Source: an uncultured Massilia sp. (GTDB lineage: Bacteria; Pseudomonadota; Gammaproteobacteria; Burkholderiales; Burkholderiaceae). From it: a DNA stretch of 64,000 nucleotides. Below the pieces are notes generated by a model that saw only the letters and a list, made by a program, of their open reading frames with translations, was not told where the DNA came from and did not search any database. The position numbers and the translations under genes are program-made. Where the stretch lies: assembly GCA_946481275.1 (NCBI GenBank), contig CAMLMV010000018.1, positions 1-64,000 on the forward strand, in the 5' to 3' direction. Positions 18,700 to 27,497 of the stretch are shown piece after piece; positions within the stretch are counted from its first letter, which is position 1, and each line of letters begins with the position of its first letter.

Positions 18700-19104
18700 G
18701 TGAATTTCATCATCGACCATTTCATCACTGTTGCGATCGCTGTCCTGTCGGGGGGCGCCCTGCTGTGGTTGTCGCTGGCGCCGCGTGGCCGCGTGGCCTC
18801 GCCGCTGCAGGCCACCCAGATGATCAACCGGGGTAAATCCACCGCCGTGATCGATGTGCGCAGCGCCGACGCATTTGCCGCCGGGCACCTGCGCGACGCG
18901 AAACACATTCCGCTGGCAGACTTGGGCAATCGCACCGGCGAGCTGGACAAGTCGAAAGTCAAGACTGTCATTATCGTCGACCAGGACGGCAAACACGCCG
19001 ATAAAGCGGCGCGTCTGTTGAAAGCGGCAGGGTTTGAAGATATCTATGGCCTGGAAGGCGGTATCGCGGCCTGGACGGCTGCCGGCCTGCCCCTGATCAA
19101 ATAA
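18700..19104 (+). CDS. yibN: Membrane-anchored rhodanese-like protein (YibN type)
   Basis: A 134-residue protein with an N-terminal membrane segment (about 8-27, FITVAIAVLSGGALLWLSLA) and a rhodanese domain (about 36-134; TAVIDVRSADAFAAGHLRDA). The loop that normally carries the catalytic Cys reads VIIVDQDGKHADKAARLL and contains no cysteine, so sulfur transfer by the usual route is not expected; E. coli YibN is also atypical at this site. It starts with GTG. The order yibN-grxC-secB-gpsA matches E. coli apart from the inserted SH3 gene. Role unknown; a scaffold near the membrane is possible. Confidence 0.88.
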   Translation: MNFIIDHFITVAIAVLSGGALLWLSLAPRGRVASPLQATQMINRGKSTAVIDVRSADAFAAGHLRDAKHIPLADLGNRTGELDKSKVKTVIIVDQDGKHADKAARLLKAAGFEDIYGLEGGIAAWTAAGLPLIK

Positions 19105-19120
19105 TTTGAAAGGAAATGCC

Positions 19121-19390
19121 ATGACAGCCCATGTTGTCCTCTATCACACCGCAAGCTGCCCCTACTGCGTGCGCGCCGAGCGCCTGCTGGAAGCCAAGGG
19201 CGTGACCGACATCGAACGCATCCGCGTCGACCTCGATCCGGAACAGCGCGCCATCATGATGCAGCGCACGGGCCGCCGTACGGTGCCGCAGATCTACGTG
19301 GGCGACACCCACGTGGGCGGTTTCGACGACCTGTACGCACTCGACCAGGCGGGCCGCCTGGACCCGCTGCTGAAGGGCGAAGCAGCCTGA
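19121..19390 (+). CDS. grxC: Glutaredoxin 3
   Basis: A small dithiol glutaredoxin (89 residues) that reduces disulfides using glutathione. The active site is CPYC at residues 13-16; the cis-Pro motif RRTVPQIYVGDTHVGGFDDL carries the glutathione-binding residues. The ATG at 19121 is chosen because AAAGGA lies 7 bases upstream; a TTG at 19106 in frame would add five residues and place that ribosome site inside the gene. It lies 16 bases after yibN. Confidence 0.96.
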   Translation: MTAHVVLYHTASCPYCVRAERLLEAKGVTDIERIRVDLDPEQRAIMMQRTGRRTVPQIYVGDTHVGGFDDLYALDQAGRLDPLLKGEAA

Positions 19391-19481
19391 TCGGTGCTGG
19401 CTGGTCAGGGCCTCCGGCAAACTATTGAAACCGAATTGGTTTTGATACAATTGCCGGCGCCTTGACAAGTCAAGCACCTCG

Positions 19482-19507
19482 AATGGCAGGATGTTGCCAT
19501 TCTTTTT
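19482..19507 (+). terminator. Terminator-like hairpin in the secB leader
   Basis: A perfect 7-base stem (AATGGCA at 19482-19488, TGCCATT at 19495-19501) with a 6-base loop, followed by CTTTTT, ending 22 bases before the secB ATG. It could end grxC transcription or act as an attenuator in the secB leader. A TTGAAA/TACAAT pair (19425-19430, 19446-19451; spacing only 15) could be a secB promoter upstream of it. The stem is short and half A/T, so it is probably leaky. Confidence 0.5.
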
Positions 19508-19529
19508 AAAAATTACACGAAAGCGTTCC

Positions 19530-20003
19530 ATGGCTGACGAAAACCTGCAACCCGTATTCCAAATCCAGCGTATCTACCTGAAAGATCTGTCGCTGGAACA
19601 ACCGAATTCCCCGGCGATCTTCCTGGAGCAGGAAGCCCCGACCATCGAGGTCTCGCTGGACGTCGGCGCCGAAGGCATTGCCGATGGCATCTACGAATCG
19701 ACCGTCACCATCACCGTGACCGCCAAGGTCAAGGACAAAGTGGCGTTCCTGGCCGAAGGCAAGCAGGCAGGTATCTTCGAAGCCCGTAACATCCCGGCCG
19801 AGCAGATGGATCCGCTGCTGGGCATCGGCTGCCCGAACATCATCTACCCGTACCTGCGCGCGAACATCGCCGACGTGATCACCCGTGCCGGTTTCCCGCC
19901 GGTCCACCTGGCCGAGATCAACTTCGAAGTGTTCTACCAGCAGCGCCGCCAGGCGCTGGCCGAGCAGGCTGCCGCTGCAGGCACGCCGGCTGGCAACCAG
20001 TAA
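19530..20003 (+). CDS. secB: Protein-export chaperone SecB
   Basis: A cytoplasmic tetrameric chaperone that holds preproteins unfolded and hands them to SecA. 157 residues. Signature segments: [25 protein letters not shown]-type strand [20 protein letters not shown], and [20 protein letters not shown], then [20 protein letters not shown]. The ATG at 19530 gives the usual N-terminus (MADENLQP); an in-frame upstream start at 19491 would overlap the leader hairpin. Confidence 0.97.
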   Translation: MADENLQPVFQIQRIYLKDLSLEQPNSPAIFLEQEAPTIEVSLDVGAEGIADGIYESTVTITVTAKVKDKVAFLAEGKQAGIFEARNIPAEQMDPLLGIGCPNIIYPYLRANIADVITRAGFPPVHLAEINFEVFYQQRRQALAEQAAAAGTPAGNQ

Positions 20004-20104
20004 TATCCCGGGCGTCCCGCTTCGCCCATCCCGGGCGGGGCCGGACGCCTTGTTTCTTTGACGCGCACGCCGATGTACGGCATGCAGCGTCTTCAAAGGC
20101 CCAC

Positions 20105-20560
20105 ATGCGCCCCATCCGCTTCCGCCATCGACTCATCGCAGGCAGCTTGCTGCTGCTGGCATCGTGCGCGGCCGCCGCGTTCGATTTCAAGACGGTCGGC
20201 GCGCATGCCGCGATCCTGTACGAAGCCCCGTCCACCCGCAGCGGCAAGCTGTACGTCGCCCCCACCGGCATGCCGGTCGAGGTCGTCCTCAGCTATGGCG
20301 ACTGGGTCAAGGTGCGTGACGCCACCGGCGACATGGCCTGGACCGAAGCCAGGAACCTGTCGGCACGGCGCAACGTCATCGTGCGTGTCGCGTCCGCCAA
20401 GGTACGCTCGGCACCCGACGACAATGCACCCGTCGTGATGACGGCCGAAAAGAACGTCCTGCTCGAGCTCGTCGATCCGGAAGCCGGCACCTGGATACGC
20501 GTGCGCCACCGCGACGGTACCAGCGGCTACGTCAAGGCGTCCGACATCTGGGGCATCTAG
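20105..20560 (+). CDS. Periplasmic bacterial SH3-domain protein
   Basis: A 151-residue protein with an N-terminal signal sequence (about 1-25, [20 protein letters not shown]); the SC could be read as a lipobox but the context (LLLLASC followed by AAAAF) is also fine for ordinary signal peptidase cleavage. Two SH3-like repeats follow (about 27-88 and 92-150); the second has [20 protein letters not shown] and ends [12 protein letters not shown], typical of SH3_3 domains that bind cell-wall peptides. Lies between secB and gpsA, 17 bases before gpsA, so probably co-transcribed with it. Function unknown. Confidence 0.8.
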   Translation: MRPIRFRHRLIAGSLLLLASCAAAAFDFKTVGAHAAILYEAPSTRSGKLYVAPTGMPVEVVLSYGDWVKVRDATGDMAWTEARNLSARRNVIVRVASAKVRSAPDDNAPVVMTAEKNVLLELVDPEAGTWIRVRHRDGTSGYVKASDIWGI

Positions 20561-20577
20561 CTCGTCTTTCCATACCC

Positions 20578-21606
20578 ATGCACGAACCGAAACCACCCCA
20601 AAAGATCACCGTCCTCGGAGCCGGCGCCTGGGGCACGGCGGTGGCGATCGCGCTCGCCGCGCGCCACGACGTCCTGCTGTGGGGACGCAATCCCGCGCAA
20701 ATGGCGCAAGCCGCCGGCGCGCGGGAGAACACCGAATACCTGCCCGGCTTCCCGTTCCCGGACGGCCTCGACGTCACGGCCGACTTCGAAGCTGCCGTGG
20801 CGCATGTCGTTGAAGCCGCCGGCGAGGCGCCGCTGCTGATCGCGGCCTGCCCGGTCGCCGGCCTGCGCCCCCTGTTGCAGCAACTGAAGGGCCGCGCCAT
20901 TCCGAACATCGTCTGGCTGTGCAAGGGCTTCGAATACGAGACCGGCCTGCTGCCGCACCAGGTGGTGCGCGAGGTGCTGGGCGATGCCGTGCCGGCCGCC
21001 GCGCTGTCCGGCCCGTCGTTCGCGCAGGAAGTGGCGCGCGGCCTGCCGTGCGCGCTGACGGTCGCCTCGACCGACAAGGCGCTGCGCGAGCGCGTCGTCG
21101 CGCTCGTTCATGGCGGTAATATGCGTGTGTATTCCTGCGATGACATGGTCGGCGTGGAAGTGGGTGGCGCCGTCAAGAACATCCTCGCCATCGCCACCGG
21201 CACGGCCGACGGCCTCGGCCTGGGCCTGAATGCGCGCGCCGCGCTGATCACGCGCGGCCTCGCGGAAATCACCCGCCTCGGCACGGCGCTGGGCGGCCAT
21301 GCGGGCACCTTCATGGGCCTGACGGGGATGGGCGACCTGATCCTGACCTGCACGGGCGACCTGTCGCGCAACCGCCGCGTGGGCCTGGCCCTGGCCCAGG
21401 GCAAGCCGCTCGACACGATCGTCCGGGAACTCGGCCACGTGGCCGAAGGCGTGCCCTGCGCCAAGGCCGTGCGCGAGCTGGCGGCCAGGCTGGGCGTCGA
21501 CATGCCGATCACCAATGCGGTGGCCGGCGTGCTGTTCGATGGCGATTCCGCCAGCGACATGGTGACCAGGCTGCTGGCGCGGGATCCGCGCGACGAGCTG
21601 GCCTGA
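20578..21606 (+). CDS. gpsA: Glycerol-3-phosphate dehydrogenase [NAD(P)+]
   Basis: Makes sn-glycerol 3-phosphate from dihydroxyacetone phosphate for phospholipid synthesis. 342 residues. The nucleotide-binding loop [20 protein letters not shown] is at residues 10-29; the catalytic Lys is in [20 protein letters not shown], and the C-terminal signature [20 protein letters not shown] is complete. Follows secB and the SH3 gene, as in E. coli (secB-gpsA). Confidence 0.97.
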   Translation: MHEPKPPQKITVLGAGAWGTAVAIALAARHDVLLWGRNPAQMAQAAGARENTEYLPGFPFPDGLDVTADFEAAVAHVVEAAGEAPLLIAACPVAGLRPLLQQLKGRAIPNIVWLCKGFEYETGLLPHQVVREVLGDAVPAAALSGPSFAQEVARGLPCALTVASTDKALRERVVALVHGGNMRVYSCDDMVGVEVGGAVKNILAIATGTADGLGLGLNARAALITRGLAEITRLGTALGGHAGTFMGLTGMGDLILTCTGDLSRNRRVGLALAQGKPLDTIVRELGHVAEGVPCAKAVRELAARLGVDMPITNAVAGVLFDGDSASDMVTRLLARDPRDELA

Positions 21607-21613
21607 TCGCAGC

Positions 21614-21997
21614 TTATTGCGCCGGACTAGGCGCGGGCGTGTTCCGCGTCGGCCCACCCGTGTTATCGCCCGGATGCAACAGGATAGTCAGCAACGCGAC
21701 CGCATCCTGGTTGGCCTGGACTGCATGCGGCTCGCCGCCGGCCAGATAAACCATCTCGTTCGGCCGCAGGATCGTCGTGCGGCCGTGTGCCTGGAACGCG
21801 ATCTCGCCTTCCAGGCACAACAAGGTCATCTCGCCTTCGACCCAATGTTCCGGCAGCGGTTTTTCCTTCGGTATCACGAGCCGGATCAATTCCATGTGAT
21901 CCGTCTTGATCAGTGCGATCGAGGTGAAATTCGCGATGTCGTCTTCGCCCCGCTGGAGTGCGATCCGCTCACCCGAGACTGCGTGGTGCAACGCCAT
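21614..21997 (-). CDS. Cytoplasmic cupin-domain protein
   Basis: A 127-residue single-domain cupin without signal peptide. The pattern is KPLPEHWVEGEMTLLCLEGE (a cupin-1-like motif with His and Glu) and FQAHGRTTILRPNEMVYLAG followed by GEPHAVQANQ (cupin motif 2). Such small cupins are often described near stress or metabolic genes, but nothing here points to a substrate. It converges with gpsA (7 bases apart) and lies 12 bases downstream of the DUF2461 gene, so the two may form an operon. Confidence 0.75.
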   Translation of the reverse strand: MALHHAVSGERIALQRGEDDIANFTSIALIKTDHMELIRLVIPKEKPLPEHWVEGEMTLLCLEGEIAFQAHGRTTILRPNEMVYLAGGEPHAVQANQDAVALLTILLHPGDNTGGPTRNTPAPSPAQ

Positions 21998-22009
21998 GTG
22001 TGACTCCCT

Positions 22010-22696
22010 TTACTCTTCGAATGTCTGCGGCACCCCGCGCAGCCAGTTGACGAGCGCGGTGGCGTCCTTGAATCCCTGCGCGAGTTGCGGCACGAGCTTG
22101 TCCGGGGCGTTGATGTCCAGCTTCTCTTCCTTCCAGACGAAATAGCTCTTGAGCTTCAGGTATTCGACCAGCGGATGGTTCGGATCGAATCCCTTCGGCG
22201 GGCGTTGCAGCTTGTCTTCCGGCTGCAGGTCGCCATACGCCTCGCGCAGATGTTTATTCTTCAACATTTTGGCGAAACCTGTCGCATCGTTGACGACGTG
22301 CTCGCGGATCGCTTTCAAACGCGCCGCCGGCGGCAGGTATTCGCCGGCGCCGTACAGCAGCGTACCGTCCGCTTCGATGTGGAAGTAATAAGTCGGCCCG
22401 CCCCCTTCGCTGGGCCGGCGCTTGTTGCCGGGCGCGATCCCGGCCGAAAAATGGGTTTTATATGGCGTCTTGTCGTGCGAAAAGCGCGTATCGCGCTGGA
22501 AGCGGAACATCGCCTTCTTCGGATCGCAGGCGACGACCTGCTTGTCGAACCGGCCGATTTCCTTGATCAGTTCCGTCAGCACTTCCAGGAACTCGACCCG
22601 CAGGATGTCGTAGCGGGGCTTGTTCATGATGAACCACGGCCGGGTGTTGTTCTCTTTGAGTTCGCTAAGAAATTGCGTCAGGTCGCGCAGGTGCAT
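22010..22696 (-). CDS. DUF2461 family protein
   Basis: A 228-residue protein typical of the DUF2461 family (TIGR02453-like): N-terminal TQFLSELKENNTRPWFIMNK, the central DPKKAMFRFQRDTRFSHDKT and PYKTHFSAGI, the GPTYYFHIEADGTLLYGAGE strand, and a C-terminal helical part. No catalytic function is established for the family. It lies 27 bases downstream of the protease gene and 12 upstream of the cupin gene. Confidence 0.85.
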   Translation of the reverse strand: MHLRDLTQFLSELKENNTRPWFIMNKPRYDILRVEFLEVLTELIKEIGRFDKQVVACDPKKAMFRFQRDTRFSHDKTPYKTHFSAGIAPGNKRRPSEGGGPTYYFHIEADGTLLYGAGEYLPPAARLKAIREHVVNDATGFAKMLKNKHLREAYGDLQPEDKLQRPPKGFDPNHPLVEYLKLKSYFVWKEEKLDINAPDKLVPQLAQGFKDATALVNWLRGVPQTFEE

Positions 22697-22723
22697 GAGG
22701 GGTCCAAATGAGGTCCAAATGAT

Positions 22724-23875
22724 TCAGGGGGTCTGGCGCGGACGGCGGCCGACGGTCACGTCAACGGTCGTCTCGCGGTTCTTGCGCATCACCGTCATCT
22801 TCGCCTTGCCGCCGGGCGGCAGGTCGGCGATGAGGTTCATCATGTCGTTGGTGCTGCCAACTTTCTTGCCTTCCACGGCCAGCAGGATATCGCCCGGGCG
22901 CATGCCAGCGCGGTCGGCGGGTCCGCCGCGGACGACGCCGGCGATGATGGCGCCGCGATCGCGCGGGAGGCCGAAGCTGTCGGCGATGTCGGGGGTGATG
23001 TCCTGCGATTCGACGCCGATCCAGCCGCGCACGACCTGGCCATGCTTGATGATGGAATCGAGCACGGTCTTCGCCGTCGACACGGGAATCGCGAAGCCGA
23101 TGCCGACCGAACCGCCCGTCTGCGAATAAATGGCCGAGTTGATGCCCAGCAGGTTGCCGCGCGTATCGACCAGCGCCCCGCCCGAGTTGCCGAAGTTGAT
23201 GGCGGCATCCGTCTGGATGAAATTCTCGAAGTGGTTGATGTGCAGGTTGTTGCGGCCCAGCGCCGAGATGATGCCGAGCGTGACGGTCTGGCCGACGCCG
23301 AATGGATTGCCTATCGCCAGCACGACGTCGCCCACGCGCGCCTGTTCGGGGTCGCCCAGCACGATCACGGGCAATTTATCCGCCTTGATGCGAATGACGG
23401 CAAGGTCCGTTTCCGGATCCGTGCCGACGATGCTGGCGGCCGCCTTGCGCCCGTCGGCGAGGCCGACCTCGATCTCATCGGCACCTTCGACCACGTGGTA
23501 ATTGGTCAGGATATAGCCGTCGCCGCTGACGATCACGCCGGAGCCCAGGCTGGCCATCTGTTCCTGCGGCGGCATCTTGTCGCCGAAAAACCGCTTGAAG
23601 AACGGATCCTTCAGCAGCGGGTGGGTGTCGCGCAACGCCTTGCTGGTGAGGATGTTGACGACGGCCGGCATGGCGCGGCCGGCGGCGTCGCGGTAGCTGG
23701 CCGGCGCCGGACCGCCGCCAGGCGCTTGCAGCACCGGCACTGCCCGCTCCGGGCCGCCGACGCCGACCTGGGTCGGCGCCCGTCCCGTCCACGCCGGCCG
23801 CAGCGCCGCGATCACGACGTAGATGCCGAGGGCGATCGTGACGGTTTGCGCGAACAGCAGCCAGTAGCGGCGCAT
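22724..23875 (-). CDS. DegS/DegQ-type S1C serine protease
   Basis: A periplasmic trypsin-like protease anchored by an N-terminal membrane segment (about 5-25, LLFAQTVTIALGIYVVIAAL). 383 residues. The catalytic triad is intact: His127 (TNYHVV), Asp157 (PETDLAV), Ser231 (FGNSGGAL). A single PDZ domain follows (about 278-375; GPADRAGMRPGDILLAVEGK). One PDZ and a membrane anchor resemble DegS/AlgW (sigma-E signalling) more than DegP, which has two PDZ domains. No rseA or rseB is nearby, so its regulatory role is inferred from architecture only. Confidence 0.88.
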   Translation of the reverse strand: MRRYWLLFAQTVTIALGIYVVIAALRPAWTGRAPTQVGVGGPERAVPVLQAPGGGPAPASYRDAAGRAMPAVVNILTSKALRDTHPLLKDPFFKRFFGDKMPPQEQMASLGSGVIVSGDGYILTNYHVVEGADEIEVGLADGRKAAASIVGTDPETDLAVIRIKADKLPVIVLGDPEQARVGDVVLAIGNPFGVGQTVTLGIISALGRNNLHINHFENFIQTDAAINFGNSGGALVDTRGNLLGINSAIYSQTGGSVGIGFAIPVSTAKTVLDSIIKHGQVVRGWIGVESQDITPDIADSFGLPRDRGAIIAGVVRGGPADRAGMRPGDILLAVEGKKVGSTNDMMNLIADLPPGGKAKMTVMRKNRETTVDVTVGRRPRQTP

Positions 23876-23887
23876 CGGGGGACTCCT

Positions 23888-24319
23888 CTATCGCTTCAGG
23901 GCGTCGCGGATTTCGCGCAGCAGCACGACCTCTTCCGCCGGCGGCGCCGGCACGGCCGCAGCCGCTTCTTCTTCCTTGCTGGACGGGCTGCGCAGGCGGT
24001 TCATCAGGCGCACCATCTGGAAGATGACGAACGCCAGGATCACGAAGTTCAGCAGGATCGTGAAGAAATTACCGTACGCCAGCACCGCGCCGGCTTTTTT
24101 GGCCTCGGCCAGTGGCAGCCCGTACGCCTGGCCGTTGAGCGGGATGTAGTAGCTGGCGAAATCGAGGCCGCCGAACAGCTTGCCGATCGGCGGCATGATG
24201 ACGTCCTGCACGAGCGAATCGACGATGCGTCCGAACGCGCCGCCGATGATCACGCCGACCGCCAGGTCGACAACATTGCCCTTCATCGCAAACTTTTTGA
24301 ACTCTTCCAGCATGGCCAT
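23888..24319 (-). CDS. mscL: Large-conductance mechanosensitive channel MscL
   Basis: A pentameric emergency channel that opens on hypo-osmotic shock. 143 residues: N-terminal amphipathic helix and first membrane segment ([20 protein letters not shown]), the second membrane segment near 75-98 ([20 protein letters not shown]) and a C-terminal helical bundle ([13 protein letters not shown]). The ATG at 24319 has GGGAGG upstream. A Met two residues later would also work. Next to the DegS-like gene and 12 bases upstream of it, so the two may be co-transcribed. Confidence 0.96.
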   Translation of the reverse strand: MAMLEEFKKFAMKGNVVDLAVGVIIGGAFGRIVDSLVQDVIMPPIGKLFGGLDFASYYIPLNGQAYGLPLAEAKKAGAVLAYGNFFTILLNFVILAFVIFQMVRLMNRLRSPSSKEEEAAAAVPAPPAEEVVLLREIRDALKR

Positions 24320-24483
24320 CCGGCACCTCCCTTGTGTTTTTTAAAACCTTGTCAGGTTCACAGCGATGATACAGGAAACGTGAGGCGATCCAATCCAGGG
24401 AGATATCCATGTGGTCAAGGGGTCCAAGTCAAAAACGGGCGTTTTGGGAAGACGCCTGACACCGCAAACGTTTTTTCTTTAAT

Positions 24484-24556
24484 TTGCAAAACTGTTCACC
24501 TATAATCGACTGTTGCAAAAAAGCCTTTTACTGGTTTGCAACGTATTGCATTGCAA
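24484..24556 (+). repeat. Four TTGCAA palindromes around the petABC promoter
   Basis: The self-complementary hexamer TTGCAA occurs at 24484-24489, 24513-24518, 24536-24541 and 24551-24556, with ATTGCA just before the last. The first lies in the promoter spacer, the others at and after the predicted transcription start. They could be operator half-sites; see the finding. Confidence 0.5.
24501..24506 (+). promoter_or_regulatory. Candidate -10 element of the petABC promoter
   Basis: TATAAT at 24501-24506, 79 bases before the petA start codon. A weak -35 (TTTAAT-like) precedes it at about 17 bases spacing. Transcription would begin near 24513. Confidence 0.45.
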
Positions 24557-24584
24557 CATTTCGCATTTGACGAATGGAGTTGGT

Positions 24585-25199
24585 ATGAGTAATGAGAAGC
24601 AGGTCGATTCAGGCCGGCGAGGCTTGCTCGTGGCTACATGCGCGGCGGGTGGCGTTGTCGGTGTTTCAACGGCCGGGGTGCTGGTCAGTACGTTGCAGCC
24701 CTCGGAACGAGCGAAGGCGGCCGGTGCTCCGGTCGAAGCGGATATTTCAGATGTCAAACCGGGTGAACTGAAAGTCGTGGAGTGGCGCGGCAAGCCCGTA
24801 TGGATCCTCCGCCGCACTCCCGAAATGTTGGCCAGTCTGCCGAAGAACGACAACCTCGTTGCCGATCCGAATTCCGATAAACCCTATCAAATGCCGGTGC
24901 CGGCATACGCGAAGAACGAATTCCGCGCCTACGAAAAGCACAAGGAAGTGCTCGTCGTCGTCGGCATCTGCTCCCACCTGGGCTGCTCGCCCTCCGCCCG
25001 CTTTGCCGAAGGCCCCCAGCCGAACCTGCCGGACGACTGGCACGGCGGCTTCCTTTGCCCCTGCCACGGTTCCACATTCGACCTGTCGGGCCGCGTCTTC
25101 AAGAACAAGCCGGCCCCTGCCAACCTCGATGTTCCCCCGTACATGTACCTGTCCGACAACAAGATCGTGATCGGCAAAGACGAGAAAGGCGAGGCATAA
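24585..25199 (+). CDS. petA: Ubiquinol-cytochrome c reductase Rieske iron-sulfur subunit
   Basis: The 2Fe-2S subunit of the bc1 complex. 204 residues. A twin-arginine signal/anchor (DSGRRGLLVATCAAGGVVGV, about 8-27) directs export of the folded protein. The cluster ligands are Cys129 and His131 (CSHLGC) and Cys158 and His161 (CPCHGS), with Cys134 and Cys160 as the disulfide. The ATG at 24585 has GGAG upstream; an in-frame TTG at 24513 would add 24 unlikely residues. petB follows one base after the stop codon. Confidence 0.97.
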   Translation: MSNEKQVDSGRRGLLVATCAAGGVVGVSTAGVLVSTLQPSERAKAAGAPVEADISDVKPGELKVVEWRGKPVWILRRTPEMLASLPKNDNLVADPNSDKPYQMPVPAYAKNEFRAYEKHKEVLVVVGICSHLGCSPSARFAEGPQPNLPDDWHGGFLCPCHGSTFDLSGRVFKNKPAPANLDVPPYMYLSDNKIVIGKDEKGEA

Positions 25200-25200
25200 G

Positions 25201-26616
25201 ATGGGCGCAGCGTTCAAGGACACCAAACTCCCGGCCGACGCGCCGAAAAGCCACAAGGCCCTCGCCTGGGTCGACGACCGCTTCCCGCTGTCGAAGCTGT
25301 GGAACGACCAGTGGGGCCGCTACTATGCCCCGAAGAACTTCAACATCTGGTACCTGTTCGGCTCGCTGGCCATGCTGGTGCTCGTGCTGCAGATCGTCAC
25401 CGGCATCTTCCTGACCATGCACTACAAGCCGGACGCCAACCTCGCGTTCGGTTCCGTCGAATACATCATGCGCGAAGTCCCGTGGGGCTGGCTCGTGCGC
25501 TACATGCACTCGACGGGCGCCTCGGCCTTCTTCATCGTCGTCTATCTGCACATGACCCGCGGCCTGCTGTACGGCTCGTACCGCAAGCCGCGCGAGCTGA
25601 TCTGGCTGTTCGGCTTCGCGATCTTCCTGTGCCTGATGGCCGAGGCCTTCTTCGGCTACCTGCTGCCGTGGGGCCAGATGTCGTACTGGGGCGCCCAGGT
25701 GATCGTCAACCTGTTCAGCGCCATCCCGTTCATCGGCCCGGACCTGTCGCTGTGGATCCGCGGCGACTACGTCGTGTCGGACGCCACCCTGAACCGCTTC
25801 TTCGCGTTCCACGTGATCGCGATCCCGCTGGTGCTGCTGGGCCTCGTCGCCGCCCACCTGATCGCGCTGCACGAAGTGGGTTCGAACAACCCGGACGGCA
25901 TCGAGGTCAAGGAAAACCTGGGGCCGGACGGCCACGGCGTCGACACGATCCCTTCGCACCCGTACTACACGACGAAAGACCTGTTCGGCGTGTCGATGTT
26001 CCTGCTGATCTACAGCGCCGTCGTGTTCTTCGCACCTGAGATGGGCGGCTACTTCCTGGAATACAACAACTTCCTGCCGGCCGATTCCCTGAAGACCCCG
26101 CCGCACATCGCGCCGACCTGGTACTTCACGCCGTTCTACTCCGTGCTGCGCGCGACGACGTCCGACTTCATGTGGGTCGTGATGGCAGGCGTGGCCGCGT
26201 ACGTCGTGTTCATCTGGCTGCGTTCGCGCCTGTCGTACAAGACCAAGGTCGCGATCACCGTCGTCGCCATCCTGGCCGAGATCGGCATGCTGCCGCAGGT
26301 GCTGGACGCGAAATTCTGGGGCGTCGTGCTGTTCGGCTCGGCCGTCGTGATCCTGGCCCTGCTGCCGTGGCTGGATCATTCGCCGGTGAAATCGATCCGC
26401 TACCGCCCGGACTGGCACAAGTACGTGTACGCCGTGTTCTTCGTCGCGTTCCTGACGCTCGGCTACCTCGGCACCCAGCTCCCGACCCCGGCCTACACGC
26501 TGCTCGCCCAGGCCTGCACCCTGCTGTACTTTAGCTTCTTCCTCCTGATGCCGTGGTGGAGCGCAATGGGCCGGTTCAAGCCGGTACCGAAGCGCGTTAC
26601 GTTCACCCCGCATTGA
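25201..26616 (+). CDS. petB: Ubiquinol-cytochrome c reductase cytochrome b subunit
   Basis: The central membrane subunit of bc1, holding two b hemes and both quinone sites. 471 residues; multiple membrane segments, heme His residues in the WLVRYMHSTGASAFFIVVYL and LNRFFAFHVIAIPLVLLGLV helices, the quinol-site PEWYF-equivalent written APTWYFTPFYSVLRA, and extra C-terminal membrane helices as in proteobacterial full-length cytochrome b. Between petA and petC. Confidence 0.98.
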   Translation: MGAAFKDTKLPADAPKSHKALAWVDDRFPLSKLWNDQWGRYYAPKNFNIWYLFGSLAMLVLVLQIVTGIFLTMHYKPDANLAFGSVEYIMREVPWGWLVRYMHSTGASAFFIVVYLHMTRGLLYGSYRKPRELIWLFGFAIFLCLMAEAFFGYLLPWGQMSYWGAQVIVNLFSAIPFIGPDLSLWIRGDYVVSDATLNRFFAFHVIAIPLVLLGLVAAHLIALHEVGSNNPDGIEVKENLGPDGHGVDTIPSHPYYTTKDLFGVSMFLLIYSAVVFFAPEMGGYFLEYNNFLPADSLKTPPHIAPTWYFTPFYSVLRATTSDFMWVVMAGVAAYVVFIWLRSRLSYKTKVAITVVAILAEIGMLPQVLDAKFWGVVLFGSAVVILALLPWLDHSPVKSIRYRPDWHKYVYAVFFVAFLTLGYLGTQLPTPAYTLLAQACTLLYFSFFLLMPWWSAMGRFKPVPKRVTFTPH

Positions 26617-26642
26617 TTCCGGAAACTAGCCAAAGGACAACC

Positions 26643-27407
26643 ATGATGTTTTTCTCGAAAAAACTGCTCGCGGTCCTGGCCCTGCTGCCGGGATTCGTGT
26701 TCGCGAACGAAGGGACGGTCGCGCTCGACCGGGCGCCCGAACGCACCGACATCTCGTCTCTGCAAAACGGCGCCAAGCTGTTCGTCAACTACTGCCTGAA
26801 CTGCCATTCCGCATCGTCGATGCGCTACAATCGCCTGCGCGATCTGGGTTTGAGCGAAGACCAGATCAAGAACAACCTGCTGTTCTCGGGCGAGAAGGTG
26901 GGCGACATGATGACGATCGCGATGCGTCCCGCGGATGCGAAATCCTGGTTCGGCGCCGTGCCGCCGGACCTGTCGGTGATCACGCGCGCGCGCGCCTCGA
27001 GTGCCGGTACCGGCCCCGACTACATCTACACTTACCTGCGCACGTTCTACAAGGACGACACCCGTCCGACCGGCTGGAACAACCTGGTCGTGCCGAACGT
27101 CGCCATGCCGCACGTGCTGTGGCAGATGCAGGGTGTGCGCACGGTCAAGATGGTCGAGGAACCGGATCCGCACGAACCGGGCAAAAAAGTGCACCGCTTC
27201 GCCGGCTTCGAGCAGGTGACGCCGGGCACGCTGAGCCCGCAGGAGTTCGATTCGCAGGTGGCCGACCTCGTCGCGTACATGGACTGGATGGCCGAACCGG
27301 CGCGTGATTTTCGCAAGCGCCTGGGCGCGATCGTCGTGATTTTCCTCGCATTATTCGCTTTCCTGGCGTGGTCGTTGAATGCTTCTTATTGGAAAGACGT
27401 AAAGTGA
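26643..27407 (+). CDS. petC: Ubiquinol-cytochrome c reductase cytochrome c1 subunit
   Basis: A membrane-tethered c-type cytochrome that passes electrons to soluble cytochrome c. 254 residues: signal peptide (KKLLAVLALLPGFVFANEGT), heme site CLNCH (about residue 46-50), axial-Met region IAMRPADAKSWFGAVPPDLS, and a C-terminal anchor (AIVVIFLALFAFLAWSLNAS). Start at 26643 behind AAAGGACAACC; the reading frame is open upstream into the end of petB. Confidence 0.97.
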   Translation: MMFFSKKLLAVLALLPGFVFANEGTVALDRAPERTDISSLQNGAKLFVNYCLNCHSASSMRYNRLRDLGLSEDQIKNNLLFSGEKVGDMMTIAMRPADAKSWFGAVPPDLSVITRARASSAGTGPDYIYTYLRTFYKDDTRPTGWNNLVVPNVAMPHVLWQMQGVRTVKMVEEPDPHEPGKKVHRFAGFEQVTPGTLSPQEFDSQVADLVAYMDWMAEPARDFRKRLGAIVVIFLALFAFLAWSLNASYWKDVK

Positions 27408-27444
27408 CTTGATTGCCCGGTTATAATGCGGGCAATGTCTATTC

Positions 27445-27477
27445 GGGGTGAGCCGCCTGGCGCTTCACCCCTTTGTT
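27445..27477 (+). terminator. Intrinsic terminator after petABC
   Basis: A 7-base stem GGGGTGA (27445-27451) with TCACCCC (27465-27471), a 13-base loop that can pair further, then TTTGTTT. It lies between petC and the sspA ribosome site. A TATAAT at 27422-27427 upstream of it could be an sspA promoter, in which case the hairpin would be in the sspA leader. Confidence 0.6.
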
Positions 27478-27497
27478 TCTTGAAGGAACTATAAACC

